From Climacium dendroides (lineage: Eukaryota; Streptophyta; Bryopsida; Hypnales; Climaciaceae), in NCBI GenBank assembly GCA_950106755.1, contig OX467083.1, forward strand, positions 22,811,029 to 22,875,028: 64,000 bases of DNA, in the 5' to 3' direction. The notes below the pieces were generated by a model, which searched no databases, had not been told where the DNA came from, and was given only the letters and a program-made list of their open reading frames with translations. How positions within the stretch are numbered: the first letter of the stretch is position 1; every line of letters starts with the position of its first letter. A program made the position numbers and the translations under genes. Shown in pieces: positions 24,946-36,039 of this stretch.

Positions 24946-27579
24946 ACTAAAGGATCCTACTATTGAATTTGTTAATGAATAAATATAGATGAAGATTTTA
25001 GTCTTGCTTTGGGTTTAAGTACTTTGAAGCAATTTGGGGTTTAAAAACATCAAACGCCAATTTAGGGGTTAAAATGAATGATAATGATATACATTACTTA
25101 CAATGATATTATGCCTCATTTTTTTTCTTAATGTATTGAAGATAATTACATCTAATTGTAACATGTTTTAAAGTTGATCTCTATAGATTTTTGCCTAGTA
25201 TTTGCCTAATATTCCTGAAAGTCTAGGTAAGATTTTGTATATTCCTTTTCTCATCACTTTAACCCCAAAAGGACCAACCATGACCATTCAACATATGCAA
25301 AAAAATTCTAGTAGTTATGCATGAAGTCAATATTTATTGGATAATTACAAAACTTTGATAGAAGGTATAAATATATATCCTTTAGTGCAAATATAATTTT
25401 TTTTTATTAGATGCCCAGATCAAAAGTTCTGCTTCCCCCAACTTTTCAAGCAGTTTGGATAATATGTATAAACTCTTCTTTCACATTTGATATTTGGCAC
25501 ATATATAACTTACATGATGAAAGATGCAAATGTAAAATAGAAATAACTATGACTAGTGTAAAAATCTCATCTTTAAACCTTTAAATTCTCCTAGTCGTAT
25601 TAAATAAGGTAGAGAAAAAAATCCTTTTCCTTCTAGCTTCAAACATTATAAACATTCAATCCATGCTATCAATATTTTTGAAATTATTTCCTCACATTTT
25701 CAAAGTAGTCTCATTTAAATTTGGACAATTGAATTTTGAAAAATAATTTTATTTTTTTCATTTTTTCATTAGTGTCCTAAAAAGTGTCAATTTTTCACAA
25801 AATGTACCTCGGTCCCTCTAGGGATTAAAAAGTCATAGTTTATTTAGGTGGTATCTTCCAAATGCAAATTGGATACTATAGTTTGCACTAAGGTAGTGGG
25901 CTCATGAAGCAACCCTTTATGAGCTAGTCAGAGTTTTCAATGGATTAGAGATCCAAAAAAGTAATTTTTTTTTCTTATTTTTAAGTTGCAGAGAAGATAT
26001 GGTGGAATCAAATGTAAGTGGTTTCATATTTTTTAGAGCAGTTGTGATTTTGCTATGAATTTTAGAAGTAAACTAGCGTATGCCTCTATTGTTGCTTGTA
26101 GGCCTGTCAAGAAGCGGACTCACACAATCTATAAAAAGGTCTAACGAATCTAAAGAAGAAGCAGGGTAGCGTGCAAAAAATATTACTGATGGTTTCAAAA
26201 TGTGACATAGAAGCAGCAAAAACAAATCCTATATAGTGGATGAAGGTAATATGTGTGATTACAATGTAAGGAAGTCAAGGCGCCATTATTGTATCTAGAG
26301 AGAGTTTTAAATAAGACAACTATAAATCAGTAATCAACAACGGTGAATGTGGAAGGACCTTGCTATGGCTCTAAAAGCAACCCAATTCAAAAACTGACGT
26401 GTGGCGGGAAACACTAGTTTTAAAAGTGGATTCTTGTGGATGGATGTCCAACGTCCATTCATCCATGACCATTGGAATGGTCGTAAAGCTTAAAGAATGT
26501 CGTTTCAATTGATCTCTCATATTTGATTATCGTTTTCTACAAACCTCTACCGATCTTGTTTTGGTGGTCGCGTTCTTGCTGCTTCAAACTTTGACATGTG
26601 AAAATAAGTTGTAAGTTGTAGACCTTGCCAAAACAAAGTTGCTAATATCGAAGTTTGATCAATGTCAAAGTTATGTTTGATGAGTAGTTCAGCATCAAAG
26701 CTTTTTCAGCATTGAAGTTGCATGAAGAAGTCAACATTGACTTTGCATCAAAAACTTACCATCGAAGTTGCATTAGGAACTCAGCATTGAAGTTTACTCA
26801 GTCTCATTGTTTGATTAGCATCTTAGCTTGAAGTTGCATCAAAAACTCAGCATTCGAAGTTTGATTAGCAATATTAGAGATGGACTCAAAACCGGGGCAA
26901 AAATACTTCGGACGAAGATGGTATACAAGTAGAAGATTTCAAGTTACAAGGTTGTATTCAAAATCCAAGATGTATTAAGAAGTACAACTTTATAAACGAC
27001 AAGAGTTTGGAACGAGTTATAGTTGAGAAACTAGAAACTAAAGTACAAGAGTGAGTTGTCAAGACTGAGGAGCCTCTTAGTCTCAACTTCTATTTGTACT
27101 ATAGAAGCTTAAGCTTCTTGGAAGTTACTTGAGAAACTTCTATGAACTTGGAAACTACTTGAGAAGCTTCCATGAGTTTGGATGTTGTTGGAGAAGTTTC
27201 CATGAGCTTTGGAAGTTGCTTGAGAAGCTTCCATCAAGGGGAAAACTTCAAAGCCACCAAAAATCACAAGAAATAAGCTCTAAAGTCTTGTTGAATCTAA
27301 AATGTCCAACAATGGGAAGGTCGTGGTTAGCTTGTAGAATTTAAAGACGCAATGGTTCATTAGGAATATATAGTCATTTTTCAAAATATAGAAGCTGATC
27401 TTCAACTTTGAATTTATTAGAATCTTCTGTACCATTACTAAAGTAATGTGTTGCTTGATATTAAGCATAAAGGAGTCTCCAGTTGATTTTGTTCAAATTT
27501 TGTTTAAGAAACTCAAATTTTTTGGGGTTAAAAGATGAGTTGCTTGTAAACGTAGATGATCAAGTTTCAAAAGTGTCCT
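24946..27579. other. AT-rich spacer between inverted arms, no intact gene
   Basis: No gene is recognised. Degenerate local repeats occur at about 26640-26880 (variants of 'agcattgaagttgcat') and at 27105-27240. Confidence 0.5.
27105..27240. repeat. Short tandem repeat, ~35-bp unit
   Basis: The words 'cttgagaagcttccatgag' and 'tttggaagttg' recur about four times with small changes. The plus frame translates to repeated S/N-F-H/Y-E-L units (from about 27129), but this looks incidental. Confidence 0.65.
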
Positions 27580-28119
27580 TCAATATTGATCATATGTCGC
27601 TTCTCCTTCTTTAGAAATAAGGTTGGATTGTTTAGATAAAGCGTCAGATAATCCTTGTTGTTTGTTGGGCCAATGTATAATGCTAAAATTAAATTTAAAT
27701 AAAGACATATTCCAACGGGCTTGGCGATGATTCAAAATACGAGTAGACATAAAATATTCGAGGTTATTATGATCAATATATATTGTCACTTGGTGGACAG
27801 TGCCTTCAAGTAAATGACGCCATTCTTAGAAGGAGGTCACAATTGCAAGTAGTTCTTTATCGTAAATCTCATAGTTGATTTCAACTACACTAAACTTTTG
27901 CGAATGGAAAGCAATGGGGTGGAGTTTTCCATCTTCTCCTGGTTGCAATAAGACAGCTCCCAAAGCAAAGTCTGAAACATCTGTTTCTATAAAAAAAGAT
28001 TTTGAAAAGTTGGGATGGGTCAGTATTGATGCTGTTGTAAAAGCCTTTTTTAATGCTTGAAAGGCCTTTTCTACTTCTTGACTCCACTCCAATTTATCAT
28101 AATTGTAGTTATGGCCCAA
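27580..28119 (-). pseudogene. Ty3/gypsy (chromovirus-like) RT C-terminus and RNase H remnant
   Basis: Two in-frame pieces are separated by TAA at 27826-27828. The first has FQALKKAFTTASILTHP, the start of the RNase H domain after the RT thumb, then FFIETDVSDFALGAVLLQ, PIAFHSQKFS and EINYEIYDKELLAIV. The second has WRHLLEG, IYIDHNNLEYF, NHRQARW and ALSKQ. The order and spacing match Ty3/gypsy pol near the RT/RNase H junction. The rest of the element is not recognisable. The remnant lies between two inverted repeat arms. Confidence 0.85.
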
Positions 28120-28154
28120 GTAATATACTTAGACAAATGAGCTTCATTTTTTGA

Positions 28155-29600
28155 CAATTTGCAACAAGTTTAACTTGATAGAGTACATCCTCCTAAAATT
28201 TCAAAATAAAAAACCTTACTAATTGCAAGATCGAGTCAGTTGAATTTCCAAAAGAGGTATTTTCAACTCTTCCCAAATGGGTAGATTTCATCTTTCAAAA
28301 TTTTTACAAAAAAATGTGTACATTCTAAAACTTGTTACCCTCCATAATATGTTGAAGAAATAAGTTGTGAATATATATAAAAAATTTCAAGCAAAAAATA
28401 CTTCATATTCATACTTGAAAAAAATAGTAAATAAAAAGAACTAGAGAATAATTTGAAATACTAAATTGTTAAGAATTTAGTTATGGAATTGAAAAACACC
28501 AATGCCAATGGTTGTAATGCTGCAATAAACAATCTACACCCAATAGCAATAAGAAAGATTGCCTTCCCTTAGATGGAATATATTGAAAATTGAGTTGAAT
28601 AAAGGACTTCCAAATTTATTTCAGAGTAAAGATTCCATAACTACTTGCAAACTATAACTCCTTGTAACTTTCTTCCCATTAGTCAAAATGGAATGATACA
28701 AAGATTTCCGTATATATATAAATTTAGAATACTAATTCCAAATTTTTATTTTCTAAAGAAGTTATTTTTTTTAGTTGTGCATATTCCTCGCCAAAGAATG
28801 GAAATCACATATTGTGCAATAACTTTTAAACTATGATTATAGTCAAAAGTTATGAAAATTTTTGCGCCTCAAAGTTATTCCTTGGACACATGTTGCGTAA
28901 AAATTTCAAAGGAGAAAATAAATTCTCCATCCATAGTAAGCTGTCCCAAATTGCCATCTTGTCAAAATCTAATGTTTGGACCTTTAATCCCTAAGTAGTG
29001 AGAGCAAATTGAGTGAAATCGAGACCTTTTCAACTTCAATCCACTCAAGCTTTCTCCGAAGAAGAGATCCACATAATCCAACTATACCGATTGGTAGTCA
29101 AAAGAGATCCAAAGGTATGGAGGAAAGGACACGTCCTCAAAAGATTATAGTAGTCAAACAAGTCAGAATGTTTTTCAAAATGAAGAGGCCAGATTTTGGC
29201 CTCTAGGGCGTTCATGGGTAAGGGGCTAAGATCCCTAAATGACAAAAGTGCAACATTCATACACAAAAAACAATGTTTGGACCTTTCGGGGGTTAAGATC
29301 CCTAAATGACAAAATGTGCAACATTCAACATAAAAAACGGTATTTGGACCTTCCAGGGGTTAAGATCCCTAAAGAATGAAATGTGCAACATTCATACACA
29401 TAAAACAATGTTTGGACCTATTAGGGGTTAAGATCCCTAAACGACAAAATGTGCAACATTCATACACAGAAAATGGTATTTGGACCTTTCAGGGGTTAAG
29501 ATCCCTAAAGGACTAAATGTGCAACATTCATACAGAAATGTTGATCTTGGGTTCATTGAACATTCTTTTTCGACAACGGAATGAGAAGCATGGCTTTTTC
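28155..29600. repeat. Long inverted repeat, right arm
   Basis: This is the counterpart of 24000-24945 in opposite orientation. It is longer because it contains the five-unit 67-bp array at 29218-29545, where the left arm has a single unit. Confidence 0.75.
29218..29545. repeat. Tandem array, five units of 67-68 bp
   Basis: The anchor 'aagatccctaaa' occurs at 29228, 29295, 29362, 29430 and 29498, giving a steady 67-68 bp period. Each unit also has 'gtgcaacattcata' and 't.tttggacct'. The same monomer occurs once, inverted, at about 24098-24165. Confidence 0.92.
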
Positions 29601-31921
29601 TAAAGGATGACAGATTGACTTGAGATTTAATTTCAGTGGTGCAAAGGGAGGGCGATCCAGGGGATTTGCATGTGCACTTGAAAGTATTAAGTGTCTTAGA
29701 GATCGTTTCAATGTGAGGAGGAGTTTCCATTTGGCTTGCTTTCCACGCACGGGAACTGAAGTAAATGCAATTGGGCTTTCGCTGCTGCTGCAGAAGCCGT
29801 TCGGTATGTGAATTCAGGAAAACTTGCAGTGCTACCTTACTTGAGGACTGCTGAGGGCATGTGGGCACCAGTCAAGTGAGACGTGTCTCTTGCATGAGGG
29901 ACCTTATTTAATTGCCTGCCTCACTTTCGTTCACACTTCAACTGGGAATTTTATGGAATTCCAAATAGGAATGGATTGATCAATTTAGACTCTTGTTTAG
30001 GGTCATGTTCCAAAAAATTGTCGCAACCCTAAAAATCATGAGCTACGCATCAATGGAGTCACTTCCCAAGCGTCCAATAAATTGAACCGGTAGAACAGGC
30101 GACCCATTTCCAATCACTTAAGCAATTATGCATATTTGGAGTGCAAATTTTTTGTGTGCATAATTTTTCCCATGTACAGAAATAGACTTTGGAAGGATTG
30201 CATATTTTTCCAAAATTTTATTACACAAAATGTATTTACTATGAATTTTTCAATAGAAGATTATCTAAAACCTATAATGATTATATAGACCTTTCTATTT
30301 CTAACCATAGGCTCATTGCAAAATTGACCTAAGACTGGTTGCAATATTGACAACCTTGTAGCCAATCATAATGCACCTCAACTACTCCTTGAACTATGCC
30401 ACAACTCATAAAAACAGGGCAGTCTATAAGTTGGAAATGGGTCGCCTGTTCTAACCTTTTCAATTTGTAATTTGATCATAACCCTTAAGTGCCCCGGCCA
30501 TGTCGCACGCATTGTAGCCAGGCTTGACACTGGGCGAGAAAAGTAAGCACTGCACATGCGGAACTGAGATCAAAGCAAATTCACCGTTGAAAGTGGCAAA
30601 GCACTGGAGTCCACAACGTTTGACAAAACTCAGAATCTTTCACTGTGGGATTCAAAAGATTATAATGGTCAAATGTGAATAAATGGCTGGTCAAGGTCTG
30701 ATTTTCGAGGGGGGGAGAAACTTTGGGAAGGCCCACGAGACACAGGGACTGCTTTTTTGAGCTGCATTTTTGGCATACAGGAGGCCGAACATGTATCGGA
30801 TAGCTTGCCAATTTGTAGAATGTGTTGACAAGTGTATGGCCGAATTATGCAATGACAAAATAGGACTCCTCCTGCAACAAACTGAGGCCCTCACTGGGAA
30901 CAGCGGGTGGGGGGGCCCGACACGTCAAGAGGAAGCTCTACGGTACACTGCGTACCTGCATGCCAGGAAGGAAGTCCCCAGGCCTGAGCCGCACGGTAGA
31001 GCTCGCACCTGCGCGCCAGCGTGGAAGTCTCGCGGCCCAGGAGCAACCGTCAATACCAGTTGAACTTCGTTACCCTGCAGTTTCCTACTATCTCCCAACG
31101 GACGCGGTGAATGCATGACCGCGGCATGTCTAGTTTCTTACAAGACATGACAAGACGATCCAGTCCAACGAGTGGAGAAATATGCAAGAAAAATGAATGT
31201 GGCAACTCAATATGGACCCAAAAAATGGCCCCTCATTACAACTTCGTGTCCCAATACGGCCACGTTCAAAATGAAATCTGGAGTACCCAATGACATGAAA
31301 CGCTACTGCCTTTCTGATCACACACCCTACGAGGAAGTACAGCCCAGTAGTTACAAGTCCGGAACACATGCTGCATCAAATCCCCATCTTCTTGAAGCCA
31401 TCACCGATGTGAAAACGTACACTTGCAATTGACCTATGAGCACCTACTAGACTCCAAAACAAAATGTAGGTCCTCAATTCCGAATCGCATAAATGCGGTT
31501 CTGTGAAGACTCCCCCCTATCTCACATGCCTTCCGGAAGCCAGAGGCAGCCCTGTGAGCTACCGACCCGTCCACCTACACAGCAAACAATGGATGAGATA
31601 CATGACCAAATTAAACTCAAAGGTACAGACCTGTCCACTATGAGAAAATAACCGATGAGGCACACGAGCGGAGTAGACTCAAAGCAAGACGGGAACAGAA
31701 GTATTGGTGCCTTCGAAAATTCCTTAGCGTCGTGCAAGACGAGTTACCATTAGCGCCCACTTCAATTGCGTGTGGACTTTCACAAAGCAACGGTCAATAC
31801 ACATGTGGGCGCCTCTACAAGTCCTACAACAAAATCGTGTCCTCCTCTTGCACACAATGCATTTCCGCCACAAGCGAGGCCTGCGGCTGCTGAAATGAAT
31901 GGCCCCCGAATGCTGTAGGCA
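29600..31921. other. Intergenic DNA, no gene recognised
   Basis: Base composition becomes more balanced from about 30480 onward. Frames such as 30770-31063 (plus) have no recognisable domain. Part of 31000-31900 may be the 3' flank of the piggyBac-type element, but no terminal inverted repeat or TTAA pair could be identified. Confidence 0.45.
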
Positions 31922-33588
31922 CTACACTTTGCAAGTCGAGGGCTCATCCAGCCAAGGAGCAATGAGTGCTTTGGCCACCTCTAAGTGATACACAAGGCGA
32001 CGACGATACGCTGACTCTCCACGAGTGACCCTGTCATGCTTCAATAACACCCACGAATTATTCAACCAACAGTCCACAATGAAGAAGAAGTGTTTGTGCC
32101 ACCAATCCACCACTTGTATGAGTGGAATTGGACATTGTAGTCTGTGCACATCTGATCTACAACATCAACACCGCGCATGTTCGTCTGGTACTCCACTTGC
32201 TGTGGAGTGGATGGAATGGCTTCTCAGACGCCTTGCACCCACCGCATGGAGCGTGCACCCTCACCAACAGGATCAATTGAAGTCGACAAAATGTAAACCG
32301 GCTTCGAATCATACCAACATGTCGCAGCCATACGTCGTTGGGCATGCATCCGCCACATCAAGGTGCTACGAGGGTGGTCACCTTTCTTGTGCCCAAGAAG
32401 GGACACGGGCAATCCAATGCGATTCTTTCTCACGGTTCTCGTTGCCCATATACCACGCCGGTACAAGTCCTCAAAGAGCTTCGATGCTGTAAAAAAATTA
32501 TCACACACAATGGTGTGACCTACATCATCCAATCCCACAGTTAGGTCACGCACCATACGTTCGCCTTGTCCCACATCTGGAGCCTCTGATGCCCCTACAT
32601 ACGGAATGAGGTTGAAAATATACCGAGAAGGATTGCACACTACTGCAAAGAACTTGAAACCATACTTAGTCGGTTTGGCAGGCATATATTGCCTAAAACC
32701 TGAGTAGTGTCCCTGGTAAGCAACCATTATCTCATTGCAGGTGATGAATTTCTCCGGGTTGTACAATGCACGACTTTTGGTAACGAAGTCGTCAATAATC
32801 CATTTCACCTTCGCAAGTTTATCATATTGTGGTGACTCTCAGGCAGTCACTATACTTTCATTGTCCACTAAGTAGAGACAATGTAGTAATGACTCGAAAT
32901 GGTTACGGGTGAAAACCCGCGGTATCAATTGGCAGTGGAGGTACTCTGAGCGCTTCCAGTAGTCCCTCACTGTTGGTAGCACCTTGATTCCCATCAGAAT
33001 CGTGACGCCCAAGAAGGCACGGATCTCCAAAGGACAAGTGGGTACCCGAAGGGGACCACCGTTCATGGTCTGGGAGCGTCCTGTGCTTGGCTAGGAGGCA
33101 TACAAGTTTGTCTGTTCAACGATCAACCGCACTACACACTCATCACAGAACAAATGGAAGAAGTGGCTGGCACCTAGTTTACGCCGTGTCACTCTACCTT
33201 TTGGGCCTGGCTGAAGACCACAAAAGATTGAACGATCTTCCAATAAAGTGATTTCGGAAGACTGCCAGTATCTATCGTGGTACCTCGCACGGAAATCCAA
33301 ATCATCCAAATTTCCGTTCCCTTCATAATAACCTATCTCATGGTGCATGGCAATGCTCCCACTCTTTGACTACGAGTCTGAGTCACTGTAGTCCAAGGAT
33401 GACTCGTGCCCAACGAAATCACGCCAATTTCCTCGCCACTCAGACTCAAACGTTGATGAGGTTTCAGGGTTACCTCGAGGGTGCTGCTTACCATCTACGT
33501 GATTTGCTGATGAAGCAGAGGGCGTCTCTGACCCCTCCTCCAAGTCTGCTCTACCCATTAGACGCTGCTTCTCCTCTGGTGTTTCCAC
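31922..33588 (-). pseudogene. piggyBac-type (DDE_Tnp_1_7) transposase, disabled
   Basis: A single minus-strand frame with lesions encodes a nearly full piggyBac-family transposase. In order it has an acidic N-terminus (YSDSDSDS), FFHLFCDE and VEQTNLYA, EIRAFLGVTILMGI, the YW block, then NEIMVAYQGHYSGFRQY with KPTKYGFK, IVCDNFFTA, CWYDSKPVYILST, MRGVDVVDQ, YKWW and a C-terminal FFFIVDCWLNNSWVL block. The second and third catalytic Asp are present (codons 32500-32502 and 32308-32310). The first is Asn (AAT, 32734-32736). Lesions are TAG at 33370 and 33091, TGA at 32839 and 32232, and a frameshift near 32097-32112 caused by an 8-bp duplication (ATTGGTGG). The frame also runs upstream to at least 34128. 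Confidence 0.88.
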
Positions 33589-33633
33589 CGATGTCCTTTG
33601 CCCTGATTGCTTGATTGGAGAGGAAGGCCTGCT

Positions 33634-34154
33634 TTACTGTCGCCTCACCCCCGATACATGCTCCTCATCAAGCCGCTGCGTGGCAAATTCGGGGATTTCG
33701 GAGTCTGAATCACTGTTGTCAGTTTGGTAGCGTGATGGCCTGGTTGCGTGGGTGGTGTCAGCTGCAAAACGAGCCCGTTGCAAAGGCCGGCAGTCACACA
33801 CTCGCACTTTGTGGCCCCCGATGCTACCCTTGAAGACAACAAAGAAAAACGCCGTCCCATGCTCTTGCCAACGTTGCTGCGGTTCTCCGACTACTTTGTG
33901 GATGCCACCGCAGTCACCTGGATCATATCCCAACATTTGCACTAGAACTGAAACAGCTGGGGGCAATGGACGGTTGGAGACGATGCCAAATGGCCCCTCC
34001 AAGTGCGACAAGAACTCATTGGCCCCCCCTACATCGTGGTCACCATCGTTGTGGTTAGACCGCAGCCAATGCTCAACCTGGGCAGATGCTGCGAAAGCAT
34101 CCACGAGTCCTCTCGCTGTCGACGTCAAATGCGTGCTCCCACGATGTTGAAACC
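33634..34154 (-). pseudogene. N-terminal region of the piggyBac-type protein, probable exon
   Basis: This is in the same frame as the transposase at 33588 and below. Translation gives LVQMLGYDPGDCGG, GTAFFFVVFKG and an acidic NSDSDSEIPEF tail. A consensus acceptor (TTCGCACAG) lies just upstream at about 34155. A donor (GACCG|GTAAAT) lies at about 34304, so 34155-34303 looks like an AT-rich intron joining this to the GR-rich segment upstream. No domain is recognised. One in-frame stop (33634-33636) separates it from the transposase. Confidence 0.5.
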
Positions 34155-34329
34155 TGTGCGAAAATCAAAGCACTGAGTCTAATTATACACCTTCATGGGA
34201 TGCTGAATTACCTCAACGATCAATGACTTGTACAATTCTCTAAGGAATAATACATGTGAAGTTCATAATGTCACAATTGTGTATAGGTAGTGGAGGTATT
34301 TACCGGTCTTGGCTCACGCACCTCCTTCG

Positions 34330-35010
34330 TCAGTGATGTCCAAAGTCCAAATTCGGTGAAAATTCGGGCACAACTACATGGACTCCTTGTGTGGGCGATA
34401 TGGGACTACTTGGGCCCACTTCTTCGATCGACCGTCGAGGGTGTCGTAGAAAGGGCGGAGACCTGCAGGTCAGTCGAATAATCGGCGGAGACCACCCGAG
34501 GGGTTGTTCAGTCCCCTCCGCTGGCGACCTAGGCTGCCCATCTCCGTCATTGCTGTCGTTAGAAGTTGCTCGGGCAACTGGATTTCCCCTCCTCCGACCT
34601 CTTGTGCCTACGAGCCCCCTCCCCCATCCTCGGCCACGAGCCCTTGAAGTGGATGCAGCACTGCTGGTGTGACCACCCCCTTGCCTTGCCGAAGGTGGAT
34701 GCCCGCTAGGCCCTCCACCACGTCCCCGAATGTCACCTGCAGGCGCCGCATCTTGTCCGCATGCCGGCGTTGCTGCAGCATCATCTACACCCGAATCTGG
34801 TTCTGGTGGTGCATTCAAATCTAATGTAATAACTCCTCAATTGAGGTCAAAATTGTGAGCTGAAGGTGGTCTCCCTCGCCCATGTCCCGTAGCTCCCACC
34901 CGCCCTCAATGCCTCCCACCTCCCTTGCCGCGCCCAAGTCCCCTGCCGCACCCTCGTGAAGCGGGCGTCTCAGTCAGAATGGGCCTTAGCTCTGAGGTCC
35001 CCCTGCCTTG
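34330..35010 (-). pseudogene. Gly/Arg-rich disordered linker with DLNxxP motif
   Basis: The same frame as the transposase encodes low-complexity sequence rich in Gly, Arg and Pro (CGRGLGRGKGGG, GHGRGRPPSA, RARGRGWGRG). In the middle it reads NFDLN, a TGA stop (34841-34843), then GVITLDLNAPPEPD. DLNAPP fits the DLNxxP class of EAR repression motif, known in plant proteins that recruit TOPLESS-type co-repressors. Another TGA interrupts the frame near 34905. The segment lies between the upstream module (35192-35530) and the transposase. Confidence 0.45.
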
Positions 35011-35191
35011 CTACGATGGCGGTACCCTATGCAGGTCGTGGTTGCCCTCGGGCACCGAAACCCCCGTATGGGTTGGCCACCTCACGCCGGCCATGCTGTC
35101 GCCATCGTTGAGGAATCGAACTTTGTTGCGCCCCCCTTGCACCTCGATTATTGTCTCCAAGTGCATGTGGGACCTAGACACACTGATTAGG

Positions 35192-35530
35192 CTACCATTT
35201 CGTCCTAATGAAGGAATTCACCGTCTCCGGCAATCCGTTAGGATGGCCCTTAGGAATCCTGTCATACACACCAAATATCCGGAAGCATTGTCTTCGGAAC
35301 AGGTAATGCCAATTCTCCGCTTGGGGATGTGCAGGCCAGTAGTGTTTCGCTGCCGGCTCTCGGAGGGAGAGTAGGAATTCTTCTTCGAAGCAATCCTTTA
35401 GCTTTTGTGTCTGCTCCGGCGTAGCATGGTGTCGAGTGGTGGTCCAATCTTCTAATTGTGCCTTCACTTGCAAAATTTCTGCATTTGTTGCCCTCCTGTC
35501 ACACTCCCTGTGGAATTCATTGCATGCCAC
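35192..35530 (-). pseudogene. Unrecognised module upstream of piggyBac-type transposase, copy 2
   Basis: A 112-codon frame contains WTTTRHHATPEQTQKLKD, FLLSLREP, NWHYLFRR, FRIFGV, RIPKGHPNGLPETVN. It aligns with residues 57-140 of the plus-strand frame at 13218-13688. In both places it lies upstream of piggyBac-type transposase on the same strand, 1.4-1.8 kb away. It is in a different frame from the linker and transposase, so a frameshift, an intron or a separate gene are all possible. I do not recognise the family. Confidence 0.6.
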
Positions 35531-35908
35531 TTCCGTGCCCTACCATGAAGTCGCCATTGGAATCACGCGGGGAGACTCTTCTTGAGCTCGTCTTGGACCA
35601 CCTCGTGCATCAATTCTCCCCTCCCCTCACAACCTACACTCCATTAGCACTCTCCGCAATGAGTGCGTCCAGTGTACGCCAGGAGTGCCCCCGAATTAGT
35701 CTGGCCACGTTAAAGGCTGTCTCCGTCTCCGCATCTCCCTAAACCCTTCGTGCTTGGTACTCCAGTCGTCGAAATGAGGCAATTTGGAGTGTAGTTGCAG
35801 CGCGCGGTACCGTCCCTTGTGAACCACCACATTCGAACATTGCACGGGACGCACGGACAATCTATGGTTAGTACCTAAGCCTAAACCCTACCCCCCGATG
35901 GTCTCCTA

Positions 35909-35930
35909 CAACGGCGCCAATATGTAGTTC
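35909..35930 (-). other. Possible LTR end and primer-binding site remnant
   Basis: On the minus strand the sequence reads ...AACTACA, TAT, then TGGCGCCGTTG. This mirrors the LTR end/PBS layout of the intact retrotransposon (ACTACA, TTT, TGGCGCCGCTG at 52035-52058). TGGCGCCGTTG matches the first 11 bases of a plant tRNA-Asp primer-binding site. No second LTR was found, so this may be a truncated relative. Confidence 0.3.
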
Positions 35931-36039
35931 AACACCGAAGAGAGAATCCTATCCCTCGGTGGTCTCACGCGAAGAGCGTCCAACGTGTGCTATGACTTGG
36001 CAACCCCCGCCATCCACTATAAGGAATTGGGGGTTATCG

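Noticed and set aside
29218..29545. Regular 67-bp array that could look CRISPR-like
   Set aside because: The whole unit is repeated, there are no unique spacers, and the DNA is plant nuclear. It is a tandem repeat. The same applies to 63306-63660.
24000..29600. LTR pair around the gypsy remnant
   Set aside because: The two flanking repeats are inverted, not direct, so they cannot be the LTRs of one element.
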